This document shows, in pieces, positions 7,805 through 15,947 of a stretch of 33,359 nucleotides of DNA. The notes under the pieces are model-generated. The model searched no databases. It was not told the DNA's origin and was given only the letters and a program-made list of their open reading frames with translations. The translations under genes were made by a program, and so were the position numbers. The stretch comes from Byssovorax sp. (GTDB lineage Bacteria > Myxococcota_A > Polyangia > Polyangiales > Polyangiaceae): NCBI GenBank assembly GCA_025362495.1, contig JANYGI010000093.1, positions 1 to 33,359 on the forward strand, given 5' to 3'. Every line of letters begins with the position of its first letter. The stretch's first letter is position 1.

Positions 7805-8686
7805 TCAGTTGGTGGTGAGCAGGGGCTTCAACTGCATGGGCGGGACCTGGTAGTCCTTGCGGCAGTAGTCGCAGGTGATGTCGAGCACGTCGTCGCCCTT
7901 GACCAGATCCTCGATGTCGCCGCGCGGCAGCGTGGACAGGCTCTCGACGACGCGGGCCTGGCTGCAGTGGCAAGCGAACGAGAGCGGCGAGGTCTCGAGG
8001 CGCGTGAAGGGGAAGCCGTAGAGCAGCTCGTCCATCAGCGTGTCGGGGCTGGCCTCGGGCCGCGCGAGGGCCTCTTCGAGCGCCTCGAATGCCTGCAAAC
8101 GCTCGGTCATGATCATCAGCGGGCCGCGCTCGATCTCGGGCAGGAGCTGGACGATGTAGCCGCCCGCCGCGACGACGCGATCGCCGTCGAGCAGCGTGGC
8201 CACGGCGATGGTGGAGACGATCTGCTCCGAGTCCTGCATGTAGGCCATGAGCGCGCGCGAGACGACGCCGCCCGCCGCGGGATCCGACGCCGATCCCGGG
8301 ACCTCGATCACGCCCTGGTGGATCGTCCCGCCGGGGAGGCTGCGCATCATCTGCAAGAGCACGCCGTCGCCGAGGAGCAGCTCGCCGTGCTTCGATCCGA
8401 AGTTGACGAGGCCGCGGCTCGTCCCGTCGGGGTTCGAGTCAGCGACGAGGCTGCCCCTGCTGCGCTTGCCCTTGAGGATCCCCTGCACCCGGAGCGCGGG
8501 CGCCATCGCCTCGCGGATCAGGATGGCGCCTGTCATCAGCTCGCCGAAGCGCCGCGCGATGTCGCCGTGCGCCTCCTGGGCGGCGACGGCGCCGCGCACC
8601 GTCTCGGTGGTCATCGCGGTGATGACGCGGAAGGCGCCGTCGTCGGTGATCGATCGGACCACGCGGTCCCCGCTCGCTGTTCCCAT
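7805..8686 (-). CDS. hslO: Hsp33-family redox-regulated chaperone
   Basis: A 293-residue protein matching Hsp33, the cytoplasmic holdase that is inactive when its four Cys bind zinc and active once they form disulfides under oxidative and heat stress. The C-terminal redox switch is present as C239-x-C241 (ACHCSQ) and C272-x2-C275 (TCDYCRKDY). The N-terminal domain has the family's long beta-sheet region with GSLVADSNPDG and the MMRSLPGG segment. Length is normal for the family. ATG 8686 fits the Hsp33 N terminus. A much longer open frame upstream is only the shadow of the peptidase gene. It starts 11 bases after the oligopeptidase A stop codon, so the two are very probably one transcript pairing a peptidase with a chaperone. 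Confidence 0.93.
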   Translation of the reverse strand: MGTASGDRVVRSITDDGAFRVITAMTTETVRGAVAAQEAHGDIARRFGELMTGAILIREAMAPALRVQGILKGKRSRGSLVADSNPDGTSRGLVNFGSKHGELLLGDGVLLQMMRSLPGGTIHQGVIEVPGSASDPAAGGVVSRALMAYMQDSEQIVSTIAVATLLDGDRVVAAGGYIVQLLPEIERGPLMIMTERLQAFEALEEALARPEASPDTLMDELLYGFPFTRLETSPLSFACHCSQARVVESLSTLPRGDIEDLVKGDDVLDITCDYCRKDYQVPPMQLKPLLTTN

Positions 8687-8697
8687 ATCGTTTGACC

Positions 8698-10761
8698 TCA
8701 AACAGTCGCCGTGCCCGACGCGACGAGGCCGTCGCGCTCGAGCAGCGCCTCGAGCGTGGGCTCGCGGCCCATGAAGCGGCGGTAGAGCACCATCGGATCC
8801 TCGCTGTCGCCGCGGGCGAGGATCTCGGCGCGGAAGGCCTGGCCGACCTCGCGGTTGAAGAGCCCCTCGCGGCGGAAGCGCGAGAACGCGTCGGCGTCGA
8901 GGACCTCGGCCCACTTGTACGAGTAGTAGCCGGCGGCGTACCCGACCGGGCTCGAGAACAGGTGGGTGAAGCCCGCGACCATCGCGTGATCGTCGGGCAG
9001 CTTGACCGGCGAGAAGCGGTTGAGCAGCGTGCGCGCCCAGCCGGTGATGTCGCCCTGGGCTTCGTCCCAGTCCATGTGGAGGCCGAGATCGACCTCGGCG
9101 AAGCCGAGCTGGCGCATCATCGCGGTGGCCGCGCGGAAGGTGCGCGCCGCGCGCATGCGCTCGAGCACGTCGGCGGGGATCGTCGCGCCGGTGTCGACGT
9201 GGCGCGCGAACAGGTCGAGGGCCTCGCGCTCCCAGCACCAGTTTTCCATGATCTGCGAGGGCAGCTCGACGAAGTCCCACGCGACGTTGGTGCCGGCGAG
9301 GGTGCGCACCTCGACCCGGCTCGACGCGTGGTGCATCAGGTGGCCGAACTCGTGGAAGACGGTCTCGACCTCGCGGTGGCTGAGGAGCGCGGGGCGATCG
9401 CCGAGCGGCAGCGTCATGTTGCCCGCGAGGACCTCGAGGTGGTGCGCCGGGCCGCCGTCGCCGGCGACCTGGGTTACCAGGCCCTGCATCCACGCGCCGT
9501 CGCGCTTCGCTTCGCGCGGGGCGACGTCGACGTAGAAGGCCGCGCTGACGGTGCCGTCGGCCTCGCGGATGCGGAACGCGCGCACGCTGGGGTGCCACAC
9601 GGCCGCGTCGGTCCAGGGCTCGACCGTCACGCCGTAGAGGCGCGTGGCGATGGTGAACGCCCCTTCGAGGACGCGATCGAGCGCGAAGTACGGGCGCAGC
9701 GCCTCGTCGTCGAAGTCGAAGCGCGCGCGGCGGAGCTTCTCCGAGTAGTAGCCGACGTCCCACGGCGCGAGGGCCGGCGCCGTCGGGCCCTCGAGGTCGC
9801 GGCGGAAGGCCTCGAGCTCGGTGATCTCGCGATCGAAGAAGTGCGCCGCCTTCTCGCGCAGCGTCTCGATGAAGCGGCGCGCAGCGTGGCCGGACTTCGC
9901 CATGCGGTCTTCCAGGACGAGATCGGCGAAGGTGGCGAAGCCGAGGAGCTTGGCCTTTTCCCGCCGTAGCAGCACGATTTGCTTGACGATCGGGCGGTTG
10001 TCGAGCTCGCCCACCGTGGCCCGCGTGCTGAACGCGCGGTAGAGCGCCTCGCGCAGCGCGCCGTCGTCGAGGTACGTGAGCGCGGGGACGTAGCTCGGCG
10101 CCTGGAGGCTGAAGCGATACCCGGCGAGGCCTTTGCTGTCGGCGCCAGCGCGGGCCGCGGCGATCGCGCTCTCGGGGAGGCCGCCGAGGCGCGACGCGTC
10201 GGGGACCACAATCTCGAAGGCGTTGGTCGCGTCGAGCACGTTCTGGCCGTAGCGCAGCGTCAGCGTGGCGAGCTCGACGTCGATGGCGGAGAGCCGCTTT
10301 TTCCCCTCGGGATCGAGATCGGCGCCGCTGCGCCGGAAGTCGGCCACCGTCTTGTCGACGAAGCGCTTCCGCGCGCCGGTGAGCGCCTGCGCCTCGGGCG
10401 TCGCGGCGAAGGCCTTGAGCGCCTGCCACACCGGAGCCGAGAGGGCGATGCTGCTGAACAGCTCGCTCACCGCGGGCTGCACGGCGTTGTACGCGGCGCG
10501 CAAGGCCGGCGTGGTGGCCACCGACTCGAGGTGCCCGACGACGCCCATGACGAGCTCGAGGCGCTCGGTCACCGCTTCGAGGGCGTCCATCGTGTTGGCG
10601 TAGGTGCGCGGCGCGGGATCGCTGCCGAGCGCCGCGAGTCGGGCGCGGGCCTCGTCGAGCAGCGACGCGACGGCGGGCTCCACGTGCTCGCCGCGGATGC
10701 GGTCGAACGGGATCTCGTCGCCGAGGGTGAGCAGGGGATTGTCGACGGCCGCGCTGGACAT
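8698..10761 (-). CDS. prlC: Oligopeptidase A, M3 family zinc metallopeptidase
   Basis: A 687-residue cytoplasmic peptidase that cleaves short peptides, including signal-peptide remnants in the enterobacterial homologue. It aligns by eye with E. coli OpdA/PrlC along its whole length: N-terminal NPLLT, NVLDAT near 174-179, YSEKLRR, and WHP..R. The zinc site is HEFGH (470-474) with E499 in FVELPSQIMENWCWE as third ligand. GYAAGYYSYKWAEVL lies near the C terminus. The start is ATG 10761; the open frame extends further but that part is not family-like. It is the first gene of a probable operon with hslO 11 bases downstream. Its promoter should be in 10762-10974. Confidence 0.94.
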   Translation of the reverse strand: MSSAAVDNPLLTLGDEIPFDRIRGEHVEPAVASLLDEARARLAALGSDPAPRTYANTMDALEAVTERLELVMGVVGHLESVATTPALRAAYNAVQPAVSELFSSIALSAPVWQALKAFAATPEAQALTGARKRFVDKTVADFRRSGADLDPEGKKRLSAIDVELATLTLRYGQNVLDATNAFEIVVPDASRLGGLPESAIAAARAGADSKGLAGYRFSLQAPSYVPALTYLDDGALREALYRAFSTRATVGELDNRPIVKQIVLLRREKAKLLGFATFADLVLEDRMAKSGHAARRFIETLREKAAHFFDREITELEAFRRDLEGPTAPALAPWDVGYYSEKLRRARFDFDDEALRPYFALDRVLEGAFTIATRLYGVTVEPWTDAAVWHPSVRAFRIREADGTVSAAFYVDVAPREAKRDGAWMQGLVTQVAGDGGPAHHLEVLAGNMTLPLGDRPALLSHREVETVFHEFGHLMHHASSRVEVRTLAGTNVAWDFVELPSQIMENWCWEREALDLFARHVDTGATIPADVLERMRAARTFRAATAMMRQLGFAEVDLGLHMDWDEAQGDITGWARTLLNRFSPVKLPDDHAMVAGFTHLFSSPVGYAAGYYSYKWAEVLDADAFSRFRREGLFNREVGQAFRAEILARGDSEDPMVLYRRFMGREPTLEALLERDGLVASGTATV

Positions 10762-10974
10762 GGCTTTCTCGTCTCGATGGCGACGGAGCCGCCGGCCTCG
10801 GCCGAGGGCCCCCGAGGGACGTGGGTGGTCGGTGTACGTACGGCCTCGCGCCCGCCGAGGCAACGTCGGATCAAGGCCCGGTCGCGCGGTGGCCCGGTGT
10901 GACGAAGCATCCACCGGCGCACATTCACCGCCGATCAGGGTCAAGGTCCCGCGGGGCAGTCCGATGAATGAGCC
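10762..10974. promoter_or_regulatory. Divergent intergenic region with a 12-bp palindrome
   Basis: These 213 bases separate prlC (-) from the hypothetical gene at 10975 (+), so promoters for both should be here. A perfect palindrome CCTCGGCCGAGG occupies 10796-10807, 35 bases upstream of the prlC start. A dimeric regulator could bind there, but in DNA this rich in G+C such a palindrome can arise by chance. I see no convincing -35/-10 pair. Confidence 0.35.
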
Positions 10975-11445
10975 ATGGAATCATTCGAGCCGCAGACCCA
11001 CGGCGCCGCTTCGCACGCCGATTCCCTCGATCTCTCGACGTACAAGAGGCCCGGCGTCCGCGAAGGCGCGCCCGCCGCGCGCGAGCCCGGCTGGATCGTG
11101 ATGACCTCGTCGAGCGAGCCCTCCAACGTTCGTCCGGCCTGGGCCCGCTCGCGATCGCCGCGGTCGTTCGAGCCCCGCCGCCGCCGCCACCTCCGCGTCT
11201 CGCCGACGTGGCAGCCCCGCGCCGGCGCCTCGCTCGACGGCTTCCAGCCCTGGGAAAACCCGCTCTACCCGCGCATTCCCAAGGCGCCGCGGCTGCCCAG
11301 CGAGTTCGACGGCGTGACGCCCGCGAGCCCGAGCATGGCCCCGCAAGTCTTCGAAGACGGCGGCCTCGATCTGATCCACGGCGAGCCCTCGATGTGGCCG
11401 GCCGTGCGCCGCGTGTGGACCTGGCTCCGCGGCGGCAGCCGCTGA
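10975..11445 (+). CDS. Hypothetical Pro/Arg/Ser-rich protein, probably disordered
   Basis: A 156-residue protein of unknown function. The first half is rich in Ser, Pro and Arg (for example FEPRRRRHLR) and looks disordered. The second half has aromatic and Pro motifs (FQPWENPLYPR, PSMWPAVRRVWTWL), and the basic, Trp-containing C terminus could be a short amphipathic helix. There is no signal peptide or membrane segment. Third codon positions are consistently G/C, which supports real coding over the antisense frame at 10981-11649. The start is ATG 10975. It converges on the esterase gene with 10 bases between the stop codons. Confidence 0.65.
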   Translation: MESFEPQTHGAASHADSLDLSTYKRPGVREGAPAAREPGWIVMTSSSEPSNVRPAWARSRSPRSFEPRRRRHLRVSPTWQPRAGASLDGFQPWENPLYPRIPKAPRLPSEFDGVTPASPSMAPQVFEDGGLDLIHGEPSMWPAVRRVWTWLRGGSR

Positions 11446-11455
11446 TCGCGCGCCG

Positions 11456-12751
11456 CTACAGCGCGTTGAAGATCTGGAACGGCAGATACGCGCGCGCGGC
11501 CCAGGCGGCCTCGTTGTGCATCGCCCCCGGCGTGTAGCTGTAGAAGAAGTCCTGATCCTTCGTGTACCCGACGCCGTAGAGCACGTCGCGGAGCTGGGCG
11601 TTCTCGCAGTAGTTGTCCCCTGCCGTCGCGCTGTCGTCCTGGATGCCATCGCCGTCGCTGTCGACGCACGGGCCTTCGCCGCCCGAGTCCAGGTAGAGCA
11701 CCGTCGTCTGATGACCGTGCTTGCCGTAGCGCTCGATCAAGGTCTCGTTGTGGATGCCGGCGCCGATGCTGCCCCACCCCATCGTCCCCGACATGCTGGC
11801 CGCGAACGCGTACTCGCCCGGCTCGTGGTCGGCGATGTGGAAGCTTATCAGGCCGCCGAGCGAGGAGCCCATCACCCCCACGGGGCCCGGCTCGCCGTAC
11901 TGCTTCCTGATCAACGGCCGCACCGTGTTCTTGAGGAAATCGGCGTAGAGATCGCCCTTTCCGCCGAGCGACTGGCCGCTGATCACGTCGGGCACGTGGG
12001 TGTACTCGTCCATGCGGTCGCTGGTGTTGTCGATGCCGACGAGCAGCATCCCGAGCGGGGCGGTGTCTTGAAGATGCCAGCCGCCGAAGAACGCCCCGGG
12101 ATCGAAGAGGTTCTGCCCGTCGTGCACGTAGAGCTCGTGCTTGATCGGATCCTTCGGGACCCAGACGCGGAGCGTGCGCGGCTGCAACTTCGCGTCGCCG
12201 ATCGCCGGCCAGCGATCGAGGTGCGCAAAGGGAGGCGCGACGAGGCTGATCTCGCCGTTGGCGTCGTAGAGGTACGAGCGGGCCCACGGATCGGCCTGGA
12301 ACGTGGTCTTGTCGGTGAACTTGTAGTGCTCGCCGACGGGCACCTCGATCACCACCCAGAGGAAGCCGGCGTCGGCCTTCATCGCCGTGCCCGCCCAGCT
12401 GTCGTGATCGCCCGCGGCGAAGCCGAGCGTCATGTCGGTGTTGACGAAGAGGTGGCCGCCCGCGACGGGGACGGGCCATCCGCTCTCGCCGGCGTGCTTC
12501 GTCAGGGCGCCGGTGGTGTCGGCGCGCAACTCGGTGAGGATCGTGTCGAGATCGCCGACCATCACGCTGCCGCCCGTGCCGGCCGCGCTGCTCGCGTCGC
12601 TCGATTCCGATCCCGATCCGCCCGCGCCGCCGGCGGAGGATCCCGTCGCGGTCGCGCCGCTCGGCTCGCCGACGACCGAGCCGCACGCGGACGCGAAGAG
12701 CAGGAGCAAGCTCGAGAGCGGGGCGAGAGCGGAGCGAGAGAAGAGCTTCAC
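11456..12751 (-). CDS. Lipoprotein esterase, alpha/beta-hydrolase (Fes/esterase-D type)
   Basis: A 431-residue predicted envelope esterase. The signal peptide ends in FASAC, giving a lipidated C23, followed by a Gly/Ser/Ala linker to about 62. An N-terminal beta-sandwich-like part (about 95-190, with HDSWAG and RSYLYDANG) resembles the carbohydrate-module fold that precedes such esterases. The hydrolase begins near RTLRVWVPK. The nucleophile is S297 in GSSLGG, the likely acid is D355 (LYLDSGGEG) and the likely base is H412 (GAMHNEAAW). Directly after the acid residue lies an Asp-rich loop, DSDGDGIQDD (364-373), like calcium-binding thrombospondin-3 or EF-hand loops. The start is GTG 12751 with GAGGTG at 12758-12763 upstream. 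Relatives cleave siderophore, feruloyl or acetyl esters; the substrate here is unknown. Confidence 0.88.
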   Translation of the reverse strand: MKLFSRSALAPLSSLLLLFASACGSVVGEPSGATATGSSAGGAGGSGSESSDASSAAGTGGSVMVGDLDTILTELRADTTGALTKHAGESGWPVPVAGGHLFVNTDMTLGFAAGDHDSWAGTAMKADAGFLWVVIEVPVGEHYKFTDKTTFQADPWARSYLYDANGEISLVAPPFAHLDRWPAIGDAKLQPRTLRVWVPKDPIKHELYVHDGQNLFDPGAFFGGWHLQDTAPLGMLLVGIDNTSDRMDEYTHVPDVISGQSLGGKGDLYADFLKNTVRPLIRKQYGEPGPVGVMGSSLGGLISFHIADHEPGEYAFAASMSGTMGWGSIGAGIHNETLIERYGKHGHQTTVLYLDSGGEGPCVDSDGDGIQDDSATAGDNYCENAQLRDVLYGVGYTKDQDFFYSYTPGAMHNEAAWAARAYLPFQIFNAL

Positions 12752-12757
12752 GGTGGG

Positions 12758-12763
12758 CACCTC
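12758..12763 (-). promoter_or_regulatory. Ribosome binding site fixing the esterase start
   Basis: GAGGTG on the minus strand ends 6 bases before the GTG at 12751. It selects this start over the in-frame codon at 12817 and leaves a signal peptide of normal length. Confidence 0.6.
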
Positions 12764-12852
12764 GAAGGCAAGGACGCGCGAGGCCGGCAGCATGGGAGCC
12801 CTCGCCGCGGAAGGCAACCATCGCCCGTGGAGGGCGTGCTACGCCGACGCCG

Positions 12853-13536
12853 ATGGCAGCGCAGGATCTCACGGAGCTCTTCGATCTCTACGATCGCGAC
12901 GGCGCGCCGCTCGGCGTGGCGAAGGCGCGCGGCGACGTGCATCGCGACGGCGACTGGCACCGGAGCGTGCACATCTGGGTGGCCTTGCGCGACGGCTCGG
13001 GCGCGCCCGGCGCCTCGCGCGCGCCGTGCCTGCTGTTCCAGCGGCGCTCGCTCGAGAAGGACACCTGGCCGGGCGCGCTCGACGCCGCGGTGACCGGTCA
13101 TCTGCGCGCGGGCGAGGCGATCCTCGACGGCCTGCGCGAGGCCAGGGAAGAGATCGGCGTCGCGATCGGGCCCGACGACGTGGTCCGCCTCGGCCTTCGA
13201 AGGTGCGCCGACGAGCGCGTGGCCGGCCTCCGCGATCGCGAGCTGCAGGAGATCTTCGCGACCGCGACGCCGCTCCCGCTCGCGGCCTTCACGCCCGATC
13301 CCGACGAGGTCACGGCGCTCGTGGCCATCGATTTCGCGGCCGTCACGGCGCTGCTGCGCGGCGAGCTCGACGTCGTGGAAGGCTTTGAAATGAGGGGTTC
13401 GGGCGATGGCGCCGCGATCGTCACGGTGCGCGCCGACGACTTCGTGCGACCGGCCGACGGGTACTATGCCGTCGTGCTGCGGAGCCTCGGCGCGTGGCTC
13501 GAGGGCCGCGCCGAAGCTCCGTGGACGATCGGCTGA
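12853..13536 (+). CDS. Nudix hydrolase (isopentenyl-diphosphate isomerase/YfcD-like subgroup)
   Basis: A 227-residue cytoplasmic Nudix protein, expected to hydrolyse a nucleoside-diphosphate-linked or similar substrate with divalent metal. The N terminus FDLYDRDGAPLGVAKARGDVHRDGDWHRSVHIWV resembles the IPP-isomerase/YfcD entry strands. The Nudix box is GHLRAGE followed by LREAREEIGV, at about residues 82-103. The distance between the first Glu and the REx2EE helix is one residue shorter than the textbook GX5EX7REUXEEXGU pattern, although REAREEIG is intact. The C-terminal half (CADERVAGLRDRELQEIF) fits the same subgroup. The start is ATG 12853, without a strong ribosome site. It diverges from the esterase gene and converges on the M13 peptidase gene with 4 bases between the stops. 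Confidence 0.85.
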   Translation: MAAQDLTELFDLYDRDGAPLGVAKARGDVHRDGDWHRSVHIWVALRDGSGAPGASRAPCLLFQRRSLEKDTWPGALDAAVTGHLRAGEAILDGLREAREEIGVAIGPDDVVRLGLRRCADERVAGLRDRELQEIFATATPLPLAAFTPDPDEVTALVAIDFAAVTALLRGELDVVEGFEMRGSGDGAAIVTVRADDFVRPADGYYAVVLRSLGAWLEGRAEAPWTIG

Positions 13537-13540
13537 AAGG

Positions 13541-15772
13541 CTACCAGACCGCGCAGCGATCCTTGCGGATCATCGGCGCGTCGGGCTTGCACTGGAACGC
13601 CTCGGCGAACTCCGCCATGTTCGACACCGGCCCGTTGACGCGGAAGCGCGGCGGCGAGTGGGTGTTGTTCTTGGCCATCAAGAGCGCGTACTCGGGCCGC
13701 TGGTTGGTGCACCAGGCCTGCGCGAAGCCGAGGAAGAACTGCTGCTCGGGCGTGAACGAGGCCGCGGGCTCGGGCTTCTGCGCGAGCTCTTTCTTCATCG
13801 CCGCGAACGCGAGGCGCAGGCCGCCGAGATCGGCGAGGTTCTCGCCGAGGGTGAGCTTGCCCTTGAGGTGCGTGTCGCCCACGGCGACGTAGCCGTCGAA
13901 CTGCTTCTCGACGCACGACGCGCGGCGATCGAACTCTTCGCCGACCGATTTGCTCCACCAGTCGATGAGGTTGCCCTTGGCGTCGAACTGGCGACCCTCG
14001 TCGTCGAAGCCGTGGGTGAGCTCGTGCCCGACGACCATGCCGATGCCGCCGTAGTTCGTCGCGCGGGTCGCGCCCGTCGAGTAGAAGGGCGAGGCGAGGA
14101 TCCCCGCCGGGAAGACGATCTCGTTCATCGAGGGGTCGTAGAACGCGTTGACGATCGGCGGGGAGATCTCCCACTGGGTGCGGTCGAGCGGCTTTCCGAT
14201 CTTGCCGAGGTCGCGCTTCACCTCGAACGCCGCGGCGTGGAGGCGGTTGGCGAGGTAGTCGCCGCGATCGACCGCGAGCGCGTCGTAGCTGCGCCACGCG
14301 TCCGGGTAGCCGATCTTGTTGGCGATCGCGTCGAGCTTCTCGTGGGCCTTCTTGCGCGTGTCGGCGTCGAACCAGGCGAGGTGATCGAGATCGTCGCCGA
14401 GCGCGGCCTCGAGGTTCACGACCATCTGCTTGGTCGCGGCCTTGCCGTCGGGCCCGAGCATCTTGGCCACGAAGGGCCGCGCGAGCGCCTCGCCGAGCGC
14501 GTCGTCGGCCGCGCGTACGCAGCGCTTCCACCGCGGCGGGAGCTTCTCGGCGCCGGTGAGCGCGTGCTCGAACTGGAAGCGCTCGTCGACGAACCGCGTC
14601 GAGAGCGAGCTCGCCGCGGCGCGGATCGTGTGCCAGCGCAGGTAGGTCTTCCACTCGGCGGCGGGGAACTTCTTCGCCGGCGCGGCGCAGCCCTTCACCG
14701 CGGCGGGCTTGCCCTTCGGCGCCGCGCGCTTGGCCTCCGGATCGGCCGTGGTTTCGCCGTCGATTGGCGCGTCGACGACGCACGGCGATCCCGCGAGCAA
14801 GAGCGCGTCGAAGCCCTTGATGAAGTCGGGCTGGGCCACGTTGATCGCCGCGACGTCGGGCAGGCCGAGCTTGCCGAAGTAGTCGCGCCACGCGAAGTCC
14901 GGCGCGGCCTTCTCGAGGCCGTCGCGCTCGAGCCGGTGGTAGATCTTCTGCGGATCGCGGCGCTCTTCGCGCGACATCGAGGCCACGGCGAGCGCGTGCT
15001 CGAAGCGCAGCACCGCGTCGGCCGCGGCCCTCGCCGCCTCGGGCTTGTCGCCGAGGAGCGCGAACATCCGCGTCATGTGCTCGACGTAGGCCGCGCGGGT
15101 CTTCACCGTGGCCTCGTCGTTCTTCAGGTAGTAGTCGCGATCGGGCATGCCGAGGCCGGCCTGGCTCACGCCGGCGATCACCTGGGTCGCGTCCTTGAAG
15201 TCTTGCTGCGACTCGAACGCGAAGGCCGCGGGCACGCCGCGCGCGTGCAGCGTCGCGAGCACGGGGACGAGATCCCTGGCGGTCTTGATCTGCTCGATGG
15301 CGTCGAAGTCGGCCTTGAGCGCGCCGAGGCCGGCCTTCTCGATCGCGCCTTCGTCGACGCACGCCGCGTAGAAATCGCCGAGCTTCTGCGCGTTGGGCTC
15401 GTCCTTCCCCTGCCCCGCGGCGTAGCGCTCGAGGATGGCGCGGAGCTCGTTCTCGTTGCGCTCCTGGATGACGTCGAAGCTCCGCGTCCACGAGGGTTTG
15501 TCCGCGGGGATCGGCGTCGACTTGCTCCACGATCCACAGGCAAACTGGTAGAAATCGGTGCAAGCGGAGACGCTCTTGTCGAGCGCGGTCTCGTCGACGC
15601 TCATCAGCGCGGGCCCGGCCGCGGCGACGGGCGCGGTGGCGGCGCTGGGCGCGGCGCTCGGCAGCGGCGTCGTCGGCACGACGGGCGGCGGCTCGTCGCA
15701 GCCGACGAGAGCGCCGAGGATCACGCCAGCAGCGGCGAACGGGGTGAAACGAAGCGATCGGGCGGACAGCAT
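13541..15772 (-). CDS. pepO: M13-family metallopeptidase lipoprotein (PepO/neprilysin type)
   Basis: A 743-residue zinc endopeptidase, predicted to be anchored in the envelope. A signal peptide with the lipobox LVGC gives C25, followed by a Pro/Ala linker. The M13 N-terminal domain starts at CTDFYQFACGSW. The zinc site is HELTH (583-587) with E644 in GENLADLGGL, and NAFYDP and FPAGIL precede it as in the family. The protein ends in CAVW, the usual M13 terminus. A Lys/Ala/Pro-rich insertion with two extra Cys near the middle (around DPEAKRAAPKGK and KGCAAPAKK) is not typical. The start is ATG 15772 with GGAGGAG 6 bases upstream. Two upstream frames of similar length on other strands and frames are shadows. 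Confidence 0.94.
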   Translation of the reverse strand: MLSARSLRFTPFAAAGVILGALVGCDEPPPVVPTTPLPSAAPSAATAPVAAAGPALMSVDETALDKSVSACTDFYQFACGSWSKSTPIPADKPSWTRSFDVIQERNENELRAILERYAAGQGKDEPNAQKLGDFYAACVDEGAIEKAGLGALKADFDAIEQIKTARDLVPVLATLHARGVPAAFAFESQQDFKDATQVIAGVSQAGLGMPDRDYYLKNDEATVKTRAAYVEHMTRMFALLGDKPEAARAAADAVLRFEHALAVASMSREERRDPQKIYHRLERDGLEKAAPDFAWRDYFGKLGLPDVAAINVAQPDFIKGFDALLLAGSPCVVDAPIDGETTADPEAKRAAPKGKPAAVKGCAAPAKKFPAAEWKTYLRWHTIRAAASSLSTRFVDERFQFEHALTGAEKLPPRWKRCVRAADDALGEALARPFVAKMLGPDGKAATKQMVVNLEAALGDDLDHLAWFDADTRKKAHEKLDAIANKIGYPDAWRSYDALAVDRGDYLANRLHAAAFEVKRDLGKIGKPLDRTQWEISPPIVNAFYDPSMNEIVFPAGILASPFYSTGATRATNYGGIGMVVGHELTHGFDDEGRQFDAKGNLIDWWSKSVGEEFDRRASCVEKQFDGYVAVGDTHLKGKLTLGENLADLGGLRLAFAAMKKELAQKPEPAASFTPEQQFFLGFAQAWCTNQRPEYALLMAKNNTHSPPRFRVNGPVSNMAEFAEAFQCKPDAPMIRKDRCAVW

Positions 15773-15778
15773 CGGCGA

Positions 15779-15785
15779 CTCCTCC
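15779..15785 (-). promoter_or_regulatory. Strong ribosome binding site of the M13 peptidase
   Basis: GGAGGAG on the minus strand ends 6 bases before ATG 15772. It settles the start at the signal-peptide methionine rather than further upstream, where the open frame continues to 15913. Confidence 0.75.
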
Positions 15786-15947
15786 GGGCAGCGACGCGAT
15801 CGGCGAGGCGCCGACGCGGGGCGGCGCCTGGATAGCAGCGCGAGGCCCGCACCGGGGAGGGAATTTCGAGGCGCGCGGTGCGAACAATCGCCGCGCGATC
15901 CGTTGGGTGGCATCAGCGACGCAGGTGCGATGGCGCGAGCGCGCAGC

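Noticed and set aside
13406-15835. Plus-strand open frame of 809 codons, and the overlapping minus frame 13464-15887
   Set aside because: Both are shadows of the M13 peptidase gene, which has HELTH, a lipobox and a strong ribosome site.
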